A stretch of DNA of 64,000 nucleotides from Porphyrobacter sp. TH134 (GCF_002855495.1 NZ_PKRO01000002.1:1-64000), one strand, 5' to 3'; counted from the first letter of the stretch, positions 27,843 through 36,909 are shown. Notes: generated by a model from the sequence alone, not told the origin. Translations and numbers: made by a program.

Positions 27843-29143
27843 GCGGGGAGGCGGTGCTTTCGGGTGACGTCGCCCGCAAGGTCATCGATCCGCAGGCCTA
27901 TGCCCAATGGGATGGGCTGCTCGACACCTTCGATGCCATCCGGGCCAGCACCCCGGTCGCCAAGGTGCAACCCGATACGCCGGGGCTGTTCGAACCGTTC
28001 TGGCTGGTAACGTCCTATGACGATGTGATGCGCATCTCGAAGGACAACACCGCCTTCCTCAACAACCCGCGCCCGGTAGTGTTCAGCTTCAACCAGGCGA
28101 TCGAATTCAGCCGCGCCGCCACCGGATCGAACATGCTGGTCGATTCGCTGGTGGTCTTCGACGCGCCGATCCACCCGAAATACCGCAAGCTGACGCAGGA
28201 ATGGTTCATGCCGAGGAACCTCGCCCGGCTGGAGGGTGAGCTGCGCGCGCTCGCCGCCCGCACGGTGGACCGGATGCTGGAGCAGTCGAAGGATTCGGGC
28301 GGGGAAGTGGACTTCGTGAAGGAGGTCTCCGGCCCCTACCCCTTGCGCGTCGTGATGCAGATCCTCGGGGTGCCGCCTGAGGATGAATTCCGGATGCAGA
28401 TGCTCACCCAGCAATTGTTCGGCGGGCAGGACAAGGACCTGTCGGGCAGCGGCATGGACCAGATGACGCCGGAACAGGTCGTCCAGATCGTCGCGGGCGC
28501 GGTGAAGACCTTCGAGGATTACTTCGCCGCTCTCGCCGACGATCGCCGGAAGAACCCCACCGACGATGTCGCCAGCGTCATCGCCAACGCCACGGTGGAC
28601 GGCGAGCCGCTCCCGCCGCGTGACATGGCGGGTTACTACATCATCGTCGCCACCGCCGGGCACGACACCACCAGCGCCAGCACGGCAGGCGCGATGCAGG
28701 CGCTGGCGGGCGACCCTGAACAATACGCCCGCGTCCGCGCCGACCGTTCGCTGCTGCCCGGCATCGTTGAAGAAGCGATCCGCTGGACCAGCCCGGTGCA
28801 GCACTTCATGCGCACCGCGGCGGAGGATTGCGAGCTGGGCGGGCAGGCGATCAAGCAGGGCGACTGGCTGATGATCAACTATGTCGCCGCCAACCACGAC
28901 CCCGCGCAGTTCCCCGACCCGCGCCGCTTCGACGCCGCGCGTTCCCCCAACCGGCACCTCGCATTTGGCGCAGGCGCGCACCAGTGCCTCGGCCTGCATC
29001 TGGCGCGGCTGGAGATGAAGATCCTGTTCGAAGCCATCCTCGACCGGGTCGCGGCGGTGGAACCGGCGGGAGAGGCGAAGCGCGCCAGCAGCACGTTCGT
29101 CGGGGGGCTCAAGACCCTGCCGCTGAAGGTAACGCCGGCCTAG
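27839..29143 (+). CDS. Cytochrome P450
   Basis: A 434-aa class I P450: I-helix ATAGHDTTSAS, ExxR in EEAIRWTSP, and heme loop FGAGAHQCLG with Cys near residue 383. It differs clearly from the CYP153-like P450 at 1057-2406. Translationally coupled to an acyl-CoA ligase by a 4-bp overlap. The relatives I recall hydroxylate terpenoid, steroid or fatty acyl substrates, but I cannot name the subfamily. No ferredoxin gene is adjacent. Confidence 0.9.
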   Translation: MSGEAVLSGDVARKVIDPQAYAQWDGLLDTFDAIRASTPVAKVQPDTPGLFEPFWLVTSYDDVMRISKDNTAFLNNPRPVVFSFNQAIEFSRAATGSNMLVDSLVVFDAPIHPKYRKLTQEWFMPRNLARLEGELRALAARTVDRMLEQSKDSGGEVDFVKEVSGPYPLRVVMQILGVPPEDEFRMQMLTQQLFGGQDKDLSGSGMDQMTPEQVVQIVAGAVKTFEDYFAALADDRRKNPTDDVASVIANATVDGEPLPPRDMAGYYIIVATAGHDTTSASTAGAMQALAGDPEQYARVRADRSLLPGIVEEAIRWTSPVQHFMRTAAEDCELGGQAIKQGDWLMINYVAANHDPAQFPDPRRFDAARSPNRHLAFGAGAHQCLGLHLARLEMKILFEAILDRVAAVEPAGEAKRASSTFVGGLKTLPLKVTPA

Positions 29144-29146
29144 GCG

Positions 29147-30025
29147 CTATTTCAGCAAATCCAGCGCAATCGCCCGCACCGCATCGCCCATGTCGGGCCG
29201 GGCGAGTGCAATCGCCAGCGTCGCCTCGACGAAGCCGACCTTGCTGCCGCAATCATAGCGCGCACCATCGAAGGTGACGGCATGGAACGGCTGCTGGCCG
29301 ATCATCTTGGCCATCGCATCGGTCAGCTGGATTTCGCCGCCCGCGCCCTTGCCTTGATGTTCCAGCACCCGCATCACCTCGGGCTGGAGAATGTAGCGGC
29401 CCGAGACGATCTTGTTGGACGGCGCGTCGGCCACGGCGGGCTTTTCCACCAGTCCGCGCACTTCGGTCAGCGCGCCATGTGCCGCGCCCGGATCGATCAC
29501 ACCATAGCTGGAGACCTGCGCCATCGGCACTTCCAGCACGCTGATAAGATTGCCGCCGACCTGTTCATACGCCTCGACCATCTGCTTCATGCACCCGCTG
29601 CCGCCTTCACGCGCGACCATCAGTTCGTCGGGGAGGAAGATCGCAAACGGCTCGTCCCCCACGATCGCGCGGGCGCACCAGATCGCATGGCCGAGGCCCA
29701 GCGGCACCTGCTGGCGCACCGCGATGACATCGCCGGGGACGGCGCGAGTGCATTCCAGCACCGACAGATCCTTGCCGCGCTCCGCCATCGTCTGTTCGAG
29801 TTCGAAGGCGATGTCGAAATGTTCGACGATCCCGCTCTTTCCCCGGCCGGTCACGAAGATCATCTGCTCGATCCCCGCCTCGCGCGCTTCGTCCACCGCG
29901 TATTGGATCAGGGGCCGGTCCACCACCGGCAGCAATTCCTTGGGGACGACCTTGGTCGCAGGGAGAAACCGGGTGCCGAGACCGGCAACGGGGAACACGG
30001 CTTTGCGGATCGGCCTGGGAGACAT
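29147..30025 (-). CDS. galU: UTP--glucose-1-phosphate uridylyltransferase
   Basis: Makes UDP-glucose for envelope polysaccharides. 292 aa with the nucleotidyltransferase motif FPVAGLGTRFLPATKVVPKE at the N-terminus, the uridine-binding region GLGHAIWCAR and LVEKPAV, all intact. Ends 3 bp from the convergent P450 stop. Divergent from murA across a 138-bp gap. Confidence 0.95.
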   Translation of the reverse strand: MSPRPIRKAVFPVAGLGTRFLPATKVVPKELLPVVDRPLIQYAVDEAREAGIEQMIFVTGRGKSGIVEHFDIAFELEQTMAERGKDLSVLECTRAVPGDVIAVRQQVPLGLGHAIWCARAIVGDEPFAIFLPDELMVAREGGSGCMKQMVEAYEQVGGNLISVLEVPMAQVSSYGVIDPGAAHGALTEVRGLVEKPAVADAPSNKIVSGRYILQPEVMRVLEHQGKGAGGEIQLTDAMAKMIGQQPFHAVTFDGARYDCGSKVGFVEATLAIALARPDMGDAVRAIALDLLK

Positions 30026-30163
30026 TGCGCACCCTTACTGGTTCAAATCGAAAACACCGGACCCCGGCGGTCCCGTGCCGCGCGGCCTTGCCAAGGTCAA
30101 TGCTTGATCGCAGCGTTGCGGCGGTGAGTTGCACCAAAAGCACTTTTCGCTAAGGCATGAAAC

Positions 30164-31444
30164 ATGGACAAACTGATCATTCGCGGCGGCAACCGCCTTT
30201 CCGGCACCATCCCGATCTCCGGCGCCAAGAACGCGGCGCTGACGCTGATCCCCTGTGCGCTGCTGACCGAAGAACCGCTGACGCTGCGCAACCTGCCGCG
30301 GCTCGCGGATATCGACGGGTTCCAGCACCTGATGAACCAGTTTGGTGTCACGACGGTGATTCAAGGCACGCGGCCCGAAGATTTCGGACGGGTGATGAGC
30401 ATGGAAGCGACGCGGATCACCTCCAATGTCGCACCCTATGACCTCGTCAGGAAGATGCGTGCGAGCATTCTGGTGCTCGGCCCGATGCTGGCCCGCAGCG
30501 GCGAGGCGACCGTGTCGATGCCCGGCGGCTGTGCGATCGGGAACCGCCCGATCGACCTGCACCTGAAAGCGCTCGAAGCCTTCGGCGCGCAGATCGAGCT
30601 GGCCGCAGGCTATGTCCGCGCGATCCAGCCCGATGGCGGGATGCCGGGCGGTGATTTCGATTTCCCCGTTGTCAGCGTCGGCGCGACCGAGAATGCGCTG
30701 ATGGCCGCGGTGCTGGCGAACGGCACCAGCCGGCTGTTCAACGCCGCGCGCGAGCCGGAAATCGTCGACCTGTGCAACATGCTGGTGGCAATGGGCGCGG
30801 AGATCGAGGGGATCGGCACCTCAACGCTCACCATCCACGGCGTGAAGCGCCTGCACGGCGCGACCTACCGCGTGATGCCCGACCGGATCGAGGCGGGCTC
30901 CTATGCCTGCGCTGCCGCAATCACCGGCGGCGAAGTGCGGCTGGAAGGTGCCAAGGCCGATGACATGCTGGCAACCATCCACGCGCTGCAAGCCATTGGC
31001 TGCGACGTCACCTCGGACGCCAAGAGCGTGACGGTGAAGGCGGGCGGCGCGCTGAAAGCCACCAACCTCACCACCGCGCCCTATCCCGGCCTTGCCACCG
31101 ACATGCAGGCCCAGCTGATGGCGCTGTTGTGCAAGGCCGAAGGCGCGAGCGTGCTGAAGGAAACGATCTTCGAAAACCGCTTCATGCACGTGCCCGAACT
31201 GGCACGCATGGGCGCGGACATCACCACCGAGGGCCGCACCGCCATCGTCAAGGGCGTCCAGCACCTGACCGGCGCCGAAGTCATGGCGACCGACCTGCGC
31301 GCGTCGATGAGCCTCGTCATCGCCGCCCTCGCCGCCGAGGGCGAAACGACCGTGCGCCGCCTCTACCACCTCGACCGGGGGTATGAGCGGCTGGAGGAGA
31401 AGCTCCAGCTCGTCGGCGCGGATATCGAGCGGGTGGACGATTGA
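30164..31444 (+). CDS. murA: UDP-N-acetylglucosamine 1-carboxyvinyltransferase
   Basis: First committed step of peptidoglycan synthesis. 426 aa with K22 in SGAKNAALT and the catalytic Cys C123 in [11 protein letters not shown], so it is predicted sensitive to fosfomycin. C-terminal half contains the EPSP-synthase-like [19 protein letters not shown] segment. Single gene, followed closely by a palindromic repeat. Confidence 0.97.
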   Translation: MDKLIIRGGNRLSGTIPISGAKNAALTLIPCALLTEEPLTLRNLPRLADIDGFQHLMNQFGVTTVIQGTRPEDFGRVMSMEATRITSNVAPYDLVRKMRASILVLGPMLARSGEATVSMPGGCAIGNRPIDLHLKALEAFGAQIELAAGYVRAIQPDGGMPGGDFDFPVVSVGATENALMAAVLANGTSRLFNAAREPEIVDLCNMLVAMGAEIEGIGTSTLTIHGVKRLHGATYRVMPDRIEAGSYACAAAITGGEVRLEGAKADDMLATIHALQAIGCDVTSDAKSVTVKAGGALKATNLTTAPYPGLATDMQAQLMALLCKAEGASVLKETIFENRFMHVPELARMGADITTEGRTAIVKGVQHLTGAEVMATDLRASMSLVIAALAAEGETTVRRLYHLDRGYERLEEKLQLVGADIERVDD

Positions 31445-31453
31445 CGTCCTATC

Positions 31454-31539
31454 CTCGTCATTGCGAGCGCAGCGAAGCAATCCAGAGCGGTTCTGCACAC
31501 CCCCTGGATTGCCGCGGCCTTCGGCCTCGCAATGACGAG
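31454..31539. repeat. Interspersed palindromic repeat element (hairpin)
   Basis: CTCGTCATTGCGAG at 31454-31467 is mirrored by CTCGCAATGACGAG at 31526-31539, with a further inner pairing of GCAATCCAG and CTGGATTGC. The whole 86-bp unit can form one long hairpin. The outer motif is a widespread bacterial intergenic palindrome. It sits between the convergent murA and RHH genes and could block transcription from both sides. Confidence 0.85.
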
Positions 31540-31541
31540 AA

Positions 31542-31775
31542 TCAGGCATTCACCACCAGCCATACCCGGATCGCGCTTGCCAGCCCCGGGGGTGTCGGCG
31601 ACCTGATCCGCTCGGCATCGATGCGCGCAACGAGTGCGGCCACGGCCAGCCCCTCACGCACGGCGGCGGCCTTCAGCATCTCCCAGAACAGCGGTTCCAG
31701 GCTGATCGAGGTCTGGTGGCCCGCGATACTGAGCGAGCGTTTGACCGGGGGGTGATAGGGGGAGAGCGTCTCCAT
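31542..31775 (-). CDS. Ribbon-helix-helix domain protein
   Basis: About 77 aa, resembling the RHH_4 family: KRSLSIAGHQTSISLEPLFWEMLKAAA fits a beta strand plus two helices that would bind DNA as a dimer. Likely a small transcriptional regulator with unknown target. The start chosen (31775) overlaps the 3' end of the upstream hypothetical gene by about 14 bp. An earlier ATG at 31814 would overlap further. Confidence 0.75.
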   Translation of the reverse strand: METLSPYHPPVKRSLSIAGHQTSISLEPLFWEMLKAAAVREGLAVAALVARIDAERIRSPTPPGLASAIRVWLVVNA

Positions 31776-31788
31776 CCCTGCGTAACTA

Positions 31789-32301
31789 TTAGGCCGCTTC
31801 GAAGTCGTCCACATATTCGGGCAGGAACACCGGCTCGCGCTCCGACCAGCCGGGCGCGGTGGCGGCGGCTTCGCTTAAGGATTGCAGCAGCAACTTGCGG
31901 CGTTCGGGGCGGATCGAGGGCAAGGCGGCAGCCGCGCAGAAGGCGGCAGGCAGATAGGGCCGCGCCCGCGCACCGAGCAGGCGTTCATACAGAAAGCGGA
32001 AGGCCGAAAAACACCCCAGCCGCTCCTGTTCCAGATCGAAAGCGGCGAGGCGCACCAGCTTGCCCAGGAAGCGTTCCACCTCATAGGCCGTGCCGTCCTG
32101 CGGGATCAGCGCGCGCAGGGACTTCAGATCCTGATAGGCGACATATTGGCGGCGGATCGCCGTGTTTTCATGCTCGCTGCGACCCCAGCGCCGGAAGGCG
32201 TCGGTGCGGGCGAGGCCGATGTCGAGACTGCGCTTGATGTAACGCTGTTCGGCCGGGGCGAACCCGGCAAATTCCCGCATTTCGGCAATCGGCATCATCA
32301 T
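31789..32301 (-). CDS. Hypothetical protein
   Basis: About 170 aa, no family recognised. Arg/Glu-rich predicted helices (AEQRYIKRSLDIGLARTDAF, RRWGRSEHENTAIRRQYVAYQD), no signal peptide, no membrane segment. A good ribosome-binding site (GAAGGAG) stands before the ATG at 32301. Lies between thiSG and the RHH gene on the same strand. A CtrA-box-like sequence is 40-60 bp upstream, hinting at cell-cycle control (weak). Confidence 0.7.
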   Translation of the reverse strand: MMMPIAEMREFAGFAPAEQRYIKRSLDIGLARTDAFRRWGRSEHENTAIRRQYVAYQDLKSLRALIPQDGTAYEVERFLGKLVRLAAFDLEQERLGCFSAFRFLYERLLGARARPYLPAAFCAAAALPSIRPERRKLLLQSLSEAAATAPGWSEREPVFLPEYVDDFEAA

Positions 32302-32341
32302 GGCGCGTGTCTCCTTCAGACAAGGAGAACGTCTCACGCCA

Positions 32342-32381
32342 TGGTTAATTTAGGGTTATGTAGTTTTAACCTAAATCAACC
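32342..32381. promoter_or_regulatory. AT-rich inverted repeat with CtrA-box-like sequence
   Basis: GGTTAATTTAGG (32343-32354) pairs with CCTAAATCAACC (32370-32381) at 11 of 12 positions. The sequence holds TTAA-N7-TTAT (32345-32359), one base off the CtrA consensus TTAA-N7-TTAA. On the minus strand it holds TTAACCAT (32341-32348). It spans the thiSG stop codon and lies upstream of the hypothetical gene. It could be a CtrA operator or a hairpin for mRNA 3' end formation. Confidence 0.4.
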
Positions 32382-33360
32382 CGGCGAGGGGCGAGCTGGG
32401 GTCGGCATACATCCGCCGCGCCATCCGGCCCGCCAGATAAGCTTCGCGCCCGGCCTCCACCGCCAGTTTCATCGCGCGGGCCATGCGGATCGGGTCTTTC
32501 GCTTCGGCGATAGCAGTGTTCATCAGGATGCCGTCGCAGCCCAGTTCCATGCCCACCGCCGCATCGGATGCCGTGCCGACGCCCGCATCGACCAGCACCG
32601 GCACCTTGGCGCCTTCCACGATCAGGCGGATCATCACCTGATTCTGGATGCCGAGGCCCGACCCGATCGGCGCGCCCAGCGGCATGATCGCGACCGCGCC
32701 TGCGTCTTCCAGCTGCTTCGCGGCAATCGGATCGTCGGCGCAATAGACCATCGGCAGGAAGCCTTCCTTGGCCAGCACCTCGGTCGCCTTCAGCGTTTCG
32801 CGCATATCGGGATAGAGTGTGCGCGCCTCGCCCAGCACTTCCAGTTTGACCAGATCCCAGCCCCCCGCCTCGCGCGCCAGCCGCAGGGTGCGCACCGCAT
32901 CCTCGCCGGTGAAGCAGCCCGCGGTGTTGGGCAGGTAGGTGATTTTCTTGGGGTCGATGAAATCGGTCAGCATCGGCGCCTTGGGATCGGAGATATTCAC
33001 GCGCCGCACCGCGACCGTGACGATCTCCGCACCGCTGGCTTCCACCGCGGCGGCGTTCTGCTCGAAGCTCTTGTACTTGCCCGTGCCCACGATCAGCCGG
33101 CTGCGGAAGGTGCGGCCCGCAACGCTCCACGTATCGCCCGCATGATCGCCCCCGCCCACGAAATGCACGATTTCCAGCGTATCGCCCTCAGCCAGCGGGG
33201 CCTCTTCCAGCGTCGAGCGCGGCACGATTTCGCCATTGCGTTCCACCGCAACCTTTGCGGGCGTCAGTTCCAGCTCGCGCACGAGGTCAGCGATAGTGGC
33301 GGCGGCGGAGCGGTGGGGCGCGCCGTTCAAAGTGATGCTCTTGGTCATGGCAGCGGACAT
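32371..33360 (-). CDS. thiG: ThiS-ThiG fusion: sulfur carrier/thiazole synthase
   Basis: Thiamin thiazole formation. Residues about 5-70 are a ThiS beta-grasp domain ending in IVHFVGGG; residues about 75-329 are ThiG ([15 protein letters not shown], the Schiff-base Lys region, [20 protein letters not shown]). ThiS normally needs a free C-terminal Gly-Gly for thiocarboxylation, but here it is internal. Such fusions are known as a bifunctional family, so this is not a cloning artefact. 40 bp after merC-like gene; no TPP riboswitch is seen. Confidence 0.92.
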   Translation of the reverse strand: MSAAMTKSITLNGAPHRSAAATIADLVRELELTPAKVAVERNGEIVPRSTLEEAPLAEGDTLEIVHFVGGGDHAGDTWSVAGRTFRSRLIVGTGKYKSFEQNAAAVEASGAEIVTVAVRRVNISDPKAPMLTDFIDPKKITYLPNTAGCFTGEDAVRTLRLAREAGGWDLVKLEVLGEARTLYPDMRETLKATEVLAKEGFLPMVYCADDPIAAKQLEDAGAVAIMPLGAPIGSGLGIQNQVMIRLIVEGAKVPVLVDAGVGTASDAAVGMELGCDGILMNTAIAEAKDPIRMARAMKLAVEAGREAYLAGRMARRMYADPSSPLAGLI

Positions 33361-33399
33361 AGGCGCTCCCGCCGAGGCTGCAACCTGTGAGTTTGGCAG

Positions 33400-33795
33400 C
33401 TATTCCGAGCGCGCGGCGCGCAGGTTGAGCAGGTGGCCGATGGACACCAATCCGACCCCCGCCAGCGTCAGCACAAACTCGTTCGCGCCGTGCGGCACGA
33501 TCAATGCACCCGCCATCAGCGCCAGCCCGCCCAGCGCAACCGCAAAGGGCAGCATCCGGCCGTGCCGCAGCAGGCCCCAGCCGATTGCCACCGCTGCGAC
33601 GATCAACGCCAGCAGCAGGCCGATGCGGTGGATATTCTCGTCAAACAGGAAGTGGCCGCCCACGCCAAGCGCAGAGATGACCACCAATGTCGCCAGACAA
33701 TGCAGGGCGCAAAGCCCCGCCAGCCCAATCCCGAGCTGATCGAGTCGGCGGCGCAGCGAGGTCCGACTCGCAGGAGGGAGAGCATTTGGGGTCAT
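33400..33795 (-). CDS. MerC-domain membrane protein
   Basis: A 131-aa protein with four predicted transmembrane helices and the MerC motif GLCALHCLA near residue 27, whose Cys pair binds metal in mercury-transporting relatives. Such chromosomal MerC-like proteins often occur without mer operons and may move zinc or other metals. Upstream gene of thiSG, divergent from ctaA. A palindrome upstream may be a Zur/Fur-type operator. Confidence 0.82.
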   Translation of the reverse strand: MTPNALPPASRTSLRRRLDQLGIGLAGLCALHCLATLVVISALGVGGHFLFDENIHRIGLLLALIVAAVAIGWGLLRHGRMLPFAVALGGLALMAGALIVPHGANEFVLTLAGVGLVSIGHLLNLRAARSE

Positions 33796-33811
33796 TACTG
33801 TCTCAGCCCCT

Positions 33812-33828
33812 ATGTGATATTGTTACAT
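33812..33828. promoter_or_regulatory. Candidate Zur/Fur-type palindrome
   Basis: ATGTGATATTGTTACAT lies 17 bp upstream of the merC-like start. It is an imperfect palindrome (6 of 8 pairs) of the size and AT content of Fur-family operators, in an otherwise GC-rich gap between merC and ctaA. Confidence 0.3.
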
Positions 33829-33945
33829 TGCGCAAGGAAGATTTGCGCACCCGGTCTGGCCCGCCTGATCTTGCAACGCCCGCACCCCGGCTTGCGGCAA
33901 ACAGGCTTGCACTCGCGCGTACTGCGGCACAAAGAGCGAGCCACT

Positions 33946-35019
33946 ATGGCAACATCCGCCTCTGTCTCGGTTCTGTTCCAACCCACCCCGCACACCCGCG
34001 CCAGGCCGCTGGCGGTGGCGCGCTGGCTTGAAGTGCTTGCTGTCATGGTTGTGGGGATCGTGCTGGTGGGCGGGATCACGCGGCTGACCGAAAGCGGGCT
34101 GTCGATCACCGAATGGAACGTGGTGAGCGGCATCCTCCCGCCCCTCACCCAAAGCGCCTGGGCGGCAGAATTCGCCAAATACCAGGCGACCGCCGAATAT
34201 CGGATGGAAAGCGGCCCGGCAGGGATGGATCTGGCGGCGTTCCAGTTCATCTTCTTCTGGGAATGGTTCCACCGCATTCTGGGCCGTGTGATCGGGCTGG
34301 CGTATCTCTTGCCGCTGATCGTCTTCGCGGTGCGCAGGGCGATTCCGGCGGGCTATGGCTGGCGGCTGGCGGCGATGTTCACGCTAATCCTGGGGCAGGG
34401 CGCACTGGGGTGGTATATGGTGTCATCCGGCGTCGGCAACACCGATCTGACCGATGTGAGCCACTTCCGCCTGTCCGCTCACCTGCTGACGGCGTTGTTC
34501 CTGCTGGCAGGCCTGGTGTGGACAGCGCGCGATCTGCGGCGGCTGGCGGCCGATCCCGCCACGCGCCCGGCACCGCTGACCGCAGGCGCGGCGGTGGTGG
34601 CCTTTGTCTTGTTCGTGCAATTGCTGCTCGGCGCATGGGTAGCGGGGCTGAACGCGGGCCTGACCGCCAATGACTGGCCGCTGATGAACGGCCGGCTGGT
34701 GCCCGAGGTCGATTGGTCGCAAGGCGCGCTGTGGACGCTGACCCATGATCCCTTCCTGCTGCAATTCCTCCACCGCTGGTGGGCCTTTGTGGCGGTGGCA
34801 GCGCTGGTGTGGCTCGCGCGGGGGGTGCGCCCGGCGGACCGCTTTGCCGCCGTCGCCCTCAACGCCGCCTTTGGCACGATGGTGCTGCTGGGCATCGCCA
34901 CCGTGATGAGCGGCGTATCGCTGTGGATTGCGGCGGCGCATCAGTTGGTGGGCGCGCTGACGGTCATCGCGACAGTGCGGGCCATGCACAGTCTGGGCGC
35001 TGGGCAGCGGGCGGCGTAA
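33946..35019 (+). CDS. ctaA: Heme A synthase
   Basis: COX15/CtaA family, oxidises heme O to heme A for cytochrome c oxidase. 357 aa with eight predicted membrane helices and conserved motifs GGITRLTESGLSITEWNVVSG (first helix), FIFFWEWFHRILGR (His ligand) and LQFLHRWWAF, HQLVGA for the second half. The proper start is the ATG at 33946, although the frame is open far upstream. Ends in TAATG shared with cutA. Confidence 0.95.
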   Translation: MATSASVSVLFQPTPHTRARPLAVARWLEVLAVMVVGIVLVGGITRLTESGLSITEWNVVSGILPPLTQSAWAAEFAKYQATAEYRMESGPAGMDLAAFQFIFFWEWFHRILGRVIGLAYLLPLIVFAVRRAIPAGYGWRLAAMFTLILGQGALGWYMVSSGVGNTDLTDVSHFRLSAHLLTALFLLAGLVWTARDLRRLAADPATRPAPLTAGAAVVAFVLFVQLLLGAWVAGLNAGLTANDWPLMNGRLVPEVDWSQGALWTLTHDPFLLQFLHRWWAFVAVAALVWLARGVRPADRFAAVALNAAFGTMVLLGIATVMSGVSLWIAAAHQLVGALTVIATVRAMHSLGAGQRAA

Positions 35020-35339
35020 TGTCCGGCGCGGCGCTGGTCTGGTGCCCGTTTCCCGACGCCGAGAGCGCCCGCAGCGCTGCCGATGCCTTGCTGGATGCAC
35101 GGCTGATCGCCTGCGCCAATATCCTCGGCACCATGGAAAGCCGCTTCATCTGGGACGGCGCCCGCGCCGCGGGGAGCGAGGTCGGCGTACTGTTCAAGAC
35201 CACCGCGCAGCAGCTGGACACGGTCGTCGCCCAGCTCGGCGCGCTGCATCCCTATGATACGCCCGCCATCATCGGCTGGCACGCCGATGCCGCCCATCCG
35301 GCAACCGCCGCATGGGTTGCGACCACCATTCCACACTAG
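35019..35339 (+). CDS. cutA: CutA divalent-cation tolerance protein
   Basis: A 106-aa trimeric PII-like protein linked to copper tolerance. Recognised from CPFPDAESARSAADALLDAR, the ANIL turn, FIWDG, LFKTT and LHPYDTPAII, which line up across the family. Start codon overlaps the ctaA stop by one base (TAATG), so coupled with heme A synthase. Confidence 0.92.
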   Translation: MSGAALVWCPFPDAESARSAADALLDARLIACANILGTMESRFIWDGARAAGSEVGVLFKTTAQQLDTVVAQLGALHPYDTPAIIGWHADAAHPATAAWVATTIPH

Positions 35340-35377
35340 CGGTATTATTTTACCACACCGCAAAACGGCGCTTTTGC

Positions 35378-35406
35378 TTGACTTTGAGGCCCCCCGGCGA
35401 CATTTG
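35378..35406 (+). promoter_or_regulatory. Candidate promoter of rplM-rpsI
   Basis: TTGACT at 35378-35383, 17-bp spacer, CATTTG at 35401-35406; the -10 is poor. Located 90-118 bp before rplM in the only gap upstream of the ribosomal operon. Confidence 0.35.
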
Positions 35407-35495
35407 CGGCGCGCTTCCCCGTCCGGCCGACTGGCTGGCAGGGCGATTCTTCCGGATCTGTTCTGGAAGACATTTTTGAACCAAGGACACATGCC

Positions 35496-35975
35496 ATGAA
35501 GGCACTCAGCAAGCAGACCCGGTCGATCAAACCGGCCGAGGTCGAAAAGAACTGGCACATCATCGACGCCGACGGTCTCGTCGTCGGTCGTTTGGCCTCG
35601 ATCATCGCCAACATCCTGCGCGGCAAGACCAAGCCGAGCTACACCCCGCACGTCGATTGCGGCGATCATGTGATCGTCATCAACGTCGAAAAGGTGAAGT
35701 TCACCGGCAACAAGTCCACCGACAAGATCTACTACAAGCACACCGGCCACCCCGGCGGGATCAAGGAAACCACCCCGGCCAAGGTGCTGGGCGGCAAGTT
35801 CCCCGAGCGCGTGCTGGAAAAGGCGGTTGAGCGCATGATTCCGCGCGGTCCGCTGGGCCGTGACCAGATGCGCGCGCTGCACCTGTATGTCGGCACCGAG
35901 CACCCGCATGACGGCCAGAAGCCGCAGGTGCTCGACGTCGCTTCCATGAACCGCAAGAACAAGGTCGTTGCATAA
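35496..35975 (+). CDS. rplM: 50S ribosomal protein L13
   Basis: 159 aa, large-subunit protein. Family motifs: [45 protein letters not shown] and MIPRGPLGR. First gene of the rplM-rpsI operon; stop and rpsI start share TAATG. Confidence 0.98.
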   Translation: MKALSKQTRSIKPAEVEKNWHIIDADGLVVGRLASIIANILRGKTKPSYTPHVDCGDHVIVINVEKVKFTGNKSTDKIYYKHTGHPGGIKETTPAKVLGGKFPERVLEKAVERMIPRGPLGRDQMRALHLYVGTEHPHDGQKPQVLDVASMNRKNKVVA

Positions 35976-36490
35976 TGACTGATGAAACCACGACCGTCTC
36001 GGATCTCGCCGATCTGAAGGACATCGCCGCTGGCGTGCCGCAGGGCGACGCTGCCGAAATCGCCCGCGTCGCAGCCCCGCTGCGCGACCGCGAAATCGAC
36101 GCGCAGGGCCGTTCCTACGCCACCGGCCGCCGCAAGGATGCGGTTGCCCGCGTGTGGGTCAAGCCCGGCACCGGCAAGATCACCATCAATGGCCGCGATC
36201 AGGAAACCTACTTCGCGCGTCCGACCCTGCGTCTGGTGATCAACCAGCCCTTCACCATTACCGACCGCACCGGTCAGTATGACGTGATCTGCACCGTGCG
36301 CGGTGGCGGGTTGTCGGGCCAGGCCGGCGCCGTAAAGCACGGCATCGCCCAGGCATTGAGCAAGTACGAGCCTGAACTGCGCAGCGCGGTGAAGGCCGAA
36401 GGCTTCCTCACCCGCGACAGCCGCGTGGTCGAGCGCAAGAAGTACGGCAAGGCCAAGGCCCGCCGCAGCTTCCAGTTCTCGAAGCGCTAA
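35975..36490 (+). CDS. rpsI: 30S ribosomal protein S9
   Basis: 171 aa: an acidic N-terminal extension of about 40 residues before the S9 core, common in alphaproteobacteria. Core motifs [28 protein letters not shown] and the C-terminal SFQFSKR that reaches the ribosomal P site. Last gene of the operon. Confidence 0.98.
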   Translation: MTDETTTVSDLADLKDIAAGVPQGDAAEIARVAAPLRDREIDAQGRSYATGRRKDAVARVWVKPGTGKITINGRDQETYFARPTLRLVINQPFTITDRTGQYDVICTVRGGGLSGQAGAVKHGIAQALSKYEPELRSAVKAEGFLTRDSRVVERKKYGKAKARRSFQFSKR

Positions 36491-36505
36491 TCGCGCTTCT
36501 GGGGG

Positions 36506-36523
36506 CAGTTCTCGAAGCGCTAA
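36506..36523 (+). repeat. Duplicate of the rpsI 3' end
   Basis: CAGTTCTCGAAGCGCTAA, the last 18 bases of rpsI (36473-36490), recurs identically at 36506-36523, 33 bp later, including the stop codon. Confidence 0.9.
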
Positions 36524-36546
36524 GGCTCCATCTTATCGAATACAGC

Positions 36547-36577
36547 AAAGGGCGGCCCCGCAAGGGAGCCGCCCTTT
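36547..36577 (+). terminator. Terminator of the rplM-rpsI operon
   Basis: AAAGGGCGGC (36547-36556) pairs with GCCGCCCTTT (36568-36577) over an 11-nt loop; followed by CCTTT. Ten-bp stem ending in A:T pairs, so it may work in both directions for rpsI and the convergent small gene. Confidence 0.85.
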
Positions 36578-36614
36578 CCTTTGGCCCGCTTCTTTTTGGC
36601 CGGCCCGGGCGGCC

Positions 36615-36818
36615 TCAGCGTTGCAACAGCATAATCCCGAACGCGATCCCGCTACCCGACAGAAACACCGGCCAGGACCAATAGAGCTTGGCTTCGGCGA
36701 TCGGCACCAGATGGATCGCCAAGGCGCCGCCAGCCGTGCCCTGCGATCCGATCACCAGCGCAATCGTGGCCGACAGGATCGCGCCAAATGTCAGGGCCTT
36801 GATCACATCCATAGCCAT
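36615..36818 (-). CDS. Small membrane protein, unknown
   Basis: 67 aa with two predicted transmembrane helices (ALTFGAILSATIALVIG and FLSGSGIAFGIMLL) linked by a short loop. No known domain. Convergent with rpsI, separated by its terminator. Composition and reading-frame quality look like a real gene. Confidence 0.65.
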   Translation of the reverse strand: MAMDVIKALTFGAILSATIALVIGSQGTAGGALAIHLVPIAEAKLYWSWPVFLSGSGIAFGIMLLQR

Positions 36819-36909
36819 TCCCCCCCTGACGCAACCTGACGTCTTCGGGCAGGGTATGCCGAATAAACTCCTAAAGCGGGCAGTAGAGAAACGGTTAAGC
36901 CAAGGCCCG

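Noticed and set aside
33361-33399. TPP riboswitch for thiSG
   Set aside because: The gap is only 39 bp and no thi-box sequence is seen there or before the merC-like gene.
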